Below, one piece after another: positions 6,190-7,402 of a stretch of 7,402 nt of DNA. Below the pieces are notes generated by a model. That model saw nothing but the letters and a program-made list of their open reading frames with translations. It searched no databases and was not told the origin of the DNA. The translations under genes were made by a program, and so were the position numbers. The stretch is from Clostridia bacterium (GTDB lineage: Bacteria > Bacillota > Sulfobacillia > SLMV01): the NCBI GenBank assembly GCA_007133365.1, contig SLMV01000118.1, positions 1-7,402 of the forward strand. Direction: 5' to 3'. Numbering within the stretch: position 1 is the stretch's first letter; every line of letters begins with the position of its first letter.

Positions 6190-6602
6190 GTAAGAAACTG
6201 GGGTTTTTGGGATTTGGCCTGATCTTTGGCTTCGCCTTGAGTCGTGTCGGCGCCTCCGATTTCAATCTCATTTATTTTATGTTCACCGGCGTTGATTTGA
6301 CCTTGGTCGGCGTGATTGGGACGGCCATCGTCATCGGCGCCCTCGGAATGTTCGTTTTGCGCCTTCGCGGTGCTAAAACCGCCGGGGGACAACCGATTAC
6401 GGTGAAGCGAAAAGACCTAAAACGCTGGAGTTTACTCGGGGCCCTCATCTTTGGTTTGGGGTGGGGCTTGGCCGGCGCCTGTCCGGGCACGGTACTGGCC
6501 CAAATTGGTGAGGGGAAATGGTTGGGGGGATTCACCGTCTTGGGCATGATCGTGGGAACTTACGTTTATGCGCACTTAAAATCCGCCAACCCCGATATCT
6601 AA
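6186..6602 (+). CDS. YeeE/YedE-family sulfur transporter, C-terminal-half subunit
   Basis: Second half of the split YeeE/YedE transporter (DUF6691-like). The 138 residues contain about four hydrophobic segments (about 4-22, 35-60, 80-100, 113-130). The motif GWGLAGACPGTVLAQIGEG at 92-110 carries the only cysteine, Cys99, equivalent to the second conserved pore cysteine of TsuA. With Cys131 of the partner it would form the inferred sulfur relay. ATG 6186 is preceded by a purine-rich GGGAGGGGGGAG inside the end of the first gene, and it overlaps that gene's stop by the ATGA arrangement. I see no third cysteine matching the one reported in TsuA, and no TusA/TsuB-like sulfur carrier gene in the window. 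The C-terminus (SANPDI) is short and polar. Transcription converges with the TetR gene downstream. Confidence 0.87.
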   Translation: MSKKLGFLGFGLIFGFALSRVGASDFNLIYFMFTGVDLTLVGVIGTAIVIGALGMFVLRLRGAKTAGGQPITVKRKDLKRWSLLGALIFGLGWGLAGACPGTVLAQIGEGKWLGGFTVLGMIVGTYVYAHLKSANPDI

Positions 6603-6691
6603 ATCGATCGCCTTTTTAAGCCCTGGAGACGCCCTTGTTCCCGGTGACGGAGCTGGTAAGCGTCGCGGTCATCGGGTACGGAGTTGAAGGG

Positions 6692-6719
6692 ACGGGAACC
6701 GGCGAGAACCGGTTCCCGT
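6692..6719. terminator. Perfect 11-bp hairpin between convergent genes, possible bidirectional terminator
   Basis: ACGGGAACCGG (6692-6702) and CCGGTTCCCGT (6709-6719) are perfect reverse complements around the six-base loop CGAGAA. The position between convergent genes suits a two-way terminator. Neither side carries a clear T-run, so it may need Rho. Alternatively it could be a protein site, because GAACCGGTTC (6706-6715) is itself a perfect 10-bp palindrome. Confidence 0.4.
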
Positions 6720-6810
6720 GACAACATACCGTTTATAAGCCCCTATTCTCAACGTCTAAAAGCACGGGTATCCCCAGGGCGGGCAGCACGGCGGTAAATG
6801 CGAAAGGCCC

Positions 6811-7402
6811 TCATGTTGCGGGACCGCTGAGACCGTTTAATAGCACCGGGAGTGTTGCCGTGGTCACATCGTCAATGGGGGCCAGTTTTTCATCTTGCTC
6901 CTCCAACAGTCGGGTGAGGGTCAGATGGGTGAGCGTGCCCAGGATGACACAGATGGCCGCCTCGTGGTTCCAGCACGTGGCGTCTTTTTGATGGCGCGTC
7001 AGGGTGGCCCGGAGGGATTCGGTTAAATCCCTTCGTAACTTCAAACTTTGTTTTCGAAACGATTCCATGGGTTGTCCCACCGGATTATTCAACAGTACCT
7101 GGGCCGCCGGTCGATAACGATCGGCGAATTGCATGGCGGCCCGCATGGCTCGGCACAGCGAGTCGGCGAGATCCACTCCGTCGTCGAGGGCAGCGATGAT
7201 GGTGCGCCCGTACATTCCAGTGGCATAGGCCACGGCCGCTTCGAACAGGGCCTTTTTACTATCAAAGTATTGATAGACGGTGCCTTTTCCCACTCCGGCC
7301 CGGCGGGCGACCTCTTCAATCTTCGTTCCTTCCATCCCCTTGTCGGCGAGAACCCGAACGGACGATCGGAGAATACGGATGCCTTTGTTGGTGTGTTTTG
7401 AC
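6811..7402 (-). CDS. TetR/AcrR-family transcriptional regulator, N-terminus beyond the window
   Basis: Dimeric one-component DNA-binding regulator, usually a repressor released by a small ligand; ligand and target are unknown. The minus-strand frame is open to the right edge, and the first Met in frame (7335) is internal. The 22 codons before it (ending ILRSSVRVLADKG) encode most of helix 1 of the TetR domain, so the true start lies outside. The HTH is IEEVARRAGVGKGTVYQYFD followed by SKKALFEAAV, a canonical TetR_N motif. The rest is a mainly helical ligand and dimer domain (for example YRPAAQVLLNN, RKQSLKLRRDLTESL, LGTLTHLTLTRLLEE), with 196 residues visible. The stop is TGA at 6811-6813. 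It faces the YeeE/YedE genes and its promoter is off the right edge, so a divergent neighbour there is a more likely target than the genes seen here. Confidence 0.93.
   Translation of the reverse strand, partial: SKHTNKGIRILRSSVRVLADKGMEGTKIEEVARRAGVGKGTVYQYFDSKKALFEAAVAYATGMYGRTIIAALDDGVDLADSLCRAMRAAMQFADRYRPAAQVLLNNPVGQPMESFRKQSLKLRRDLTESLRATLTRHQKDATCWNHEAAICVILGTLTHLTLTRLLEEQDEKLAPIDDVTTATLPVLLNGLSGPAT

Noticed and set aside
6761..6791. Direct repeat AGCACGG (6761-6767 and 6785-6791)
   Set aside because: Seven bases in a GC-rich gap is within chance expectation, and no mobile element or further copies surround it.
6811..7335. TetR gene beginning at the ATG at 7335
   Set aside because: The in-frame sequence continues upstream to the window edge and encodes helix 1 of the TetR DNA-binding domain, so that Met is internal.

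Overview
The window looks like a chromosomal segment of a moderately GC-rich bacterium, probably a member of the Bacillota. The main pointer is a NiaR-type (HTH plus 3H domain) NAD repressor, a family typical of Bacillota and Thermotogota, encoded with nadA and nadC. Strong AAGGAG/AGGAGG ribosome binding sites combined with TTG and GTG starts fit that assignment. Placement below phylum is a guess; the split YeeE/YedE pair and DASS/SLC13-type permease would suit a sulfur-active, Sulfobacillus- or Alicyclobacillus-like lineage. No tRNA, rRNA, CRISPR array, transposase or integrase was seen.

Layout: (1) bases 1-1336, minus strand: an aldehyde dehydrogenase of about 445 visible codons whose C-terminus runs off the left edge; it has its own candidate promoter. 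(2) bases 1474-3908, minus strand: a compact operon nadC-nadA-niaR, with gaps of 2 and 12 bases. It encodes the last two steps of de novo quinolinate-to-NaMN synthesis plus the likely repressor; nadB is not here. (3) bases 3909-4230: a divergent intergenic region. It holds the nadC promoter with a NiaR-like dyad laid over its -35 element, and a weak promoter for the rightward genes. (4) bases 4231-6602, plus strand: an SLC13/DASS-type membrane permease, a 162-base gap, then two overlapping half-size YeeE/YedE membrane proteins. (5) bases 6603-6810: a convergent intergenic region with a perfect 11-bp hairpin. (6) bases 6811-7402, minus strand: a TetR-family regulator whose first residues lie beyond the right edge.

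How it works together: the NAD operon appears to be a self-contained feedback unit in which NiaR, made from the last gene, would shut the promoter when nicotinate is plentiful. The rightward genes are all integral membrane transport proteins. The YeeE/YedE pair points to uptake of a reduced sulfur species such as thiosulfate, and the SLC13 protein to a sulfur oxyanion or dicarboxylate. That pairing rests on proximity and family knowledge only. The aldehyde dehydrogenase and TetR genes have no evident functional link to the rest.
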